The notes under the pieces: generated by a model | What the model was told of the DNA's origin: nothing | Databases searched by the model: none | What the model saw: the letters and a program-made list of their open reading frames with translations, nothing else | Shown here: in pieces, positions 43,599 to 45,670 of the stretch | How the letters are laid out: the number at the start of each line of letters is the position of its first letter | Position numbering within the stretch: the stretch's first letter is position 1 | Assembly (NCBI GenBank): GCA_011523515.1 | Contig: WTGO01000092.1 | Coordinates: 1 to 45,670, forward strand | Length of the DNA stretch: 45,670 nucleotides | Source of the DNA: Chloroflexota bacterium | Lineage (GTDB): Bacteria > Chloroflexota > Anaerolineae > Aggregatilineales > Phototrophicaceae | Reading direction: 5' to 3' | Position numbers and translations under genes: made by a program

Positions 43599-44576
43599 AT
43601 GCTCGACTTGACCAAAAGACTGGTAGAAACCTGGGGACCGCCCGGCTACGAACACCGCATCCGCGATCTCATCCGCGAAGAAGTGGCGGACTCGGCGGAC
43701 GAAATCACGGTAGACGGCTTGGGCAATCTCATTTGCCGCGTGGGCAGCGGCGGACCCAAAGTGCTGATGGCCGCGCACATGGACGAGATCGGCTTGATGG
43801 CCAATTATCAGGAACCGGAGAGCGGCTACCTGCGCTTCACCAACCTGGGCGGCTTGCGCGCTGACACGCTCAACGGCAACCGCGTGCAATTCGAAGACGG
43901 CGCCATCGGCGTCATCGCCGCGCAGAACGGCGCTGGCAAATCCTTGAGCGACTTTTACATTGATGTACAAGCGGGGGGAGACGGCAACGCCACACCGGTT
44001 GGGCAGCCAGCCGGCTTCATGCGCGAGATGCAGGTGCGTGGCCAACGCATCATCGCCAAGTCGCTGGACGATCGCATCGGCTGCGTCGTCGCCATCGAAG
44101 CCATGCGCCGGCTGGGACGCCAGACACCGAACGAACTCTACTTCGCCTTCACAGTGCAGGAGGAAGTCGGCTTGCGCGGCGCCAAGACCGCGGCGCAGGG
44201 CGTGAAGCCGGATATCGGCATCGCCATTGATGTCACCGGCAGCGGCGACCAGATCCGCGGGAGCAAGATGCTGGTCAAATTGGGCGGCGGCGCGGCCATT
44301 AAAGTGCACGACCCCGGCCTGATTGTGCCATTGCCGATCAAAAACTGGATGATTGAACGCTGCGAAGCCAATGGCATTCCTTATCAGCTGGAGCTCTTGT
44401 CCGGCGGCACGACCGACGCCTCGGCCATTCAGATGGCGGATGCCGGCGTACCCAGCGGCTGCATTTCCATCCCCACGCGCTACCTGCACACCACCAGCGA
44501 AACAGTTGATATCGGCGACGTAGAGGCTTGCATCGACTTGCTGGCCGGCTTGCTGGCCAACGACATCAACATCTGA
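43599..44576 (+). CDS. M42-family aminopeptidase / endoglucanase-like metallopeptidase
   Basis: 325 residues. Dinuclear metal site: AAHMDEIG (His60, Asp62), SLDDRIG (bridging Asp), VQEEVGLRGA (Glu188/189), AIDVTGSGD, and RYLHTTSE (His). This is the M42 TET-peptidase pattern; the family is also annotated as CelM endoglucanase, but peptidase function is better supported. AGGAG is upstream of the ATG. It ends 9 bp before the quinone oxidoreductase. Confidence 0.9.
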   Translation: MLDLTKRLVETWGPPGYEHRIRDLIREEVADSADEITVDGLGNLICRVGSGGPKVLMAAHMDEIGLMANYQEPESGYLRFTNLGGLRADTLNGNRVQFEDGAIGVIAAQNGAGKSLSDFYIDVQAGGDGNATPVGQPAGFMREMQVRGQRIIAKSLDDRIGCVVAIEAMRRLGRQTPNELYFAFTVQEEVGLRGAKTAAQGVKPDIGIAIDVTGSGDQIRGSKMLVKLGGGAAIKVHDPGLIVPLPIKNWMIERCEANGIPYQLELLSGGTTDASAIQMADAGVPSGCISIPTRYLHTTSETVDIGDVEACIDLLAGLLANDINI

Positions 44577-44585
44577 GCAGCGCTG

Positions 44586-45560
44586 ATGAAAGCGGTTCTT
44601 TGCCACGCCTTCGGCTCGCCGGACGACCTGACTCTTGAGGATGCGGCCAGCCCGGACGTGACCGCCGGCGCGGTCAAGATTCGCGTGCGCGCTTGCGGCG
44701 TCAACTTTCCCGATGTCCTGATCGTCCAGGGGCTGTACCAGCTAAAGCCGCCCTTCCCCTTCAGCCCCGGCCTGGAAGTCGCCGGCGATGTCATTGCAGT
44801 CGGCGCGGGAATATCACAGCCGCGCGTCGGCGACCGCGTCATCGCCACCATGATGTACGGCGGTTTCGCCGAAGAAGTAGTCGTTCCCGCCGCGCTGACC
44901 TTGCCCATGCCCGCGGAAATGACCTATCAGCACGGCGCTGGCTTTCCGCTGGTCTATGGCACGGCGCACCTTGGCTTGGTCCATCGCGCTAAGCTGCAAG
45001 CCGGCGAGACGCTGCTGGTTTTGGGCGCGGCCGGCGGCGTCGGCTTGGCGGCGGTCGAGCTGGGGACGCTGCTGGGAGCGCGCGTCATCGCCGCAGCCAG
45101 CACGCCGGAGAAACTGGCGCTGGCGCGGGCATACGGCGCGACCGACACGATTAACTATACCAGCGGAAACCTGCGTGACCGTGTCAAGGACTTGACCAGC
45201 GGGACCGGCGCCGATGTCATCTTTGATCCCGTCGGCGGTGACCTTTTCGATCAAGCCGTGCGGCGCATCGCCTGGGAAGGGCGCTACCTGGTCATCGGTT
45301 TCGCCAGCGGGCGCATCCCGTCCTTGCCAGCCAATATCGCCCTGCTCAAAAACGCCTCGCTGGTAGGATTATTTTGGGGCGCTTATCTGCAGCGCAATCC
45401 CGCCGTCATCCGCGACTCATTCACTCAGCTCTTGAATTGGTATGCCGCCGGCGAACTCAAGCCGCATATCCACAAGACCTTTCCGCTGGAAGAAGCGCCC
45501 GCCGCCCTGCGAGAGCTCATGGAGCGGCGCGCGCTGGGCAAGGTTTTGCTCACTGCATGA
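44586..45560 (+). CDS. Zinc-independent NADPH:quinone oxidoreductase-type MDR
   Basis: 324 residues. Medium-chain dehydrogenase/reductase without the structural and catalytic zinc cysteines. GVNFPDVLIVQGLYQ, PGLEVAGDVIAVG and VGDRVIA are typical of quinone oxidoreductases; LGAAGGVGLAAVELG is the NADPH-binding loop. It reduces quinones or activated alkenes. It closely follows the M42 peptidase and may be co-transcribed. Confidence 0.9.
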   Translation: MKAVLCHAFGSPDDLTLEDAASPDVTAGAVKIRVRACGVNFPDVLIVQGLYQLKPPFPFSPGLEVAGDVIAVGAGISQPRVGDRVIATMMYGGFAEEVVVPAALTLPMPAEMTYQHGAGFPLVYGTAHLGLVHRAKLQAGETLLVLGAAGGVGLAAVELGTLLGARVIAAASTPEKLALARAYGATDTINYTSGNLRDRVKDLTSGTGADVIFDPVGGDLFDQAVRRIAWEGRYLVIGFASGRIPSLPANIALLKNASLVGLFWGAYLQRNPAVIRDSFTQLLNWYAAGELKPHIHKTFPLEEAPAALRELMERRALGKVLLTA

Positions 45561-45570
45561 GGCGCCTTCG

Positions 45571-45589
45571 GTAGGGGCAGCCCCTCCCC
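45571..45589 (+). repeat. Intergenic palindromic repeat, truncated copy 9
   Basis: GTAGGGGCAGCCCCTCCCC, the left end of the family with a shortened right arm. Confidence 0.45.
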
Positions 45590-45612
45590 AACAGTCTGCG
45601 CGAAAATCTGTT

Positions 45613-45670
45613 CTAGGGAGTGTCTATATTTTTGGATATGTCATACTAAAGGGATGAGCCAATGTCCTTA
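45613..45670 (+). other. Possible left edge of an insertion sequence or next gene
   Basis: AT-rich sequence starting TAGGGAGTGTCTATATTTTTG, then AAAGGG and an ATG at 45654 (MSQCP...). GGGAGTGTC-type starts are common at IS ends, but the element would lie outside the window. Confidence 0.25.

Noticed and set aside
1..45670. tRNA, rRNA or CRISPR features
   Set aside because: I looked through all intergenic gaps and saw no cloverleaf with a T-loop consensus, no rRNA-like stretch, and no regularly spaced direct repeats.

Overview
The window is a GC-rich bacterial chromosome segment that is densely coded on both strands. I see no rRNA, tRNA, CRISPR array or complete mobile element. The gene set suggests Chloroflexota, probably Anaerolineae-like: a short 201-residue EF-Ts, a Ycf45/SpoIIIAA-like R3H ATPase, a free-standing helicase-associated-domain protein, a DUF4342 protein, and many short palindromic intergenic repeats of the TAGGGGCGA...TCGCCC type. 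This assignment is inference from gene content, not a tree.

Layout. 1-6149: sulfur block with siroheme methyltransferase, nitrite/sulfite reductase, an unknown gene, an Stf0-type sulfotransferase and a MalY/PatB C-S lyase. 6165-9704: nucleoside hydrolase, DUF4342 protein, an isolated dnaN and a PNPOx-like protein. 9683-13562 (minus): ARMT1/DUF89 phosphatase, R3H ATPase and a GNAT-like protein. 13972-18667: a frameshifted ArsR-like regulator, Gfo/Idh/MocA oxidoreductase, xpt, an azlD remnant, DinB-like, WD40 and hotdog thioesterase genes. 18672-26316: SGNH hydrolase, M24 peptidase, PhzF, zinc-ribbon plus helicase-associated pair, rsmI, and an esterase-fold protein without its nucleophile. 26528-31468: GNAT, HisC-like aminotransferase, then rpsB-tsf-[MerB-like]-pyrH. 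31831-38400: glycosyltransferase, PpiC isomerase, TPR protein, ABC-F ATPase, and a run of small genes ending in dtd. 38489-45560: amt, araB, P450, M42 peptidase and quinone oxidoreductase. The last ~60 bases may be the edge of an insertion sequence.

The strongest novelty is at 30009-30689. An organomercurial-lyase (MerB)-like gene is interrupted by one in-frame TGA at 30459-30461. The frame stays open for 75 more codons and encodes the expected C-terminal part of the family. The TGA falls where MerB has its second catalytic cysteine (Cys159); the first pair, Cys96/Asp99, is present as Cys89/Asp92, and the spacing is almost the same (62 versus 63 residues). A hairpin with a GGTC apical loop begins 19 nt after the TGA, close to the E. 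coli fdhF SECIS geometry. I interpret this as a selenocysteine-containing MerB-like enzyme. A conventional gene caller would truncate it at residue 150.

Other points: a 13-codon leader ORF overlaps the rpsB start codon (TAATG); a strong terminator ends only 11 nt before the MerB-like start; an esterase-family protein has Gly where the nucleophilic Ser is expected; and azlD survives only as fused N- and C-terminal scraps.
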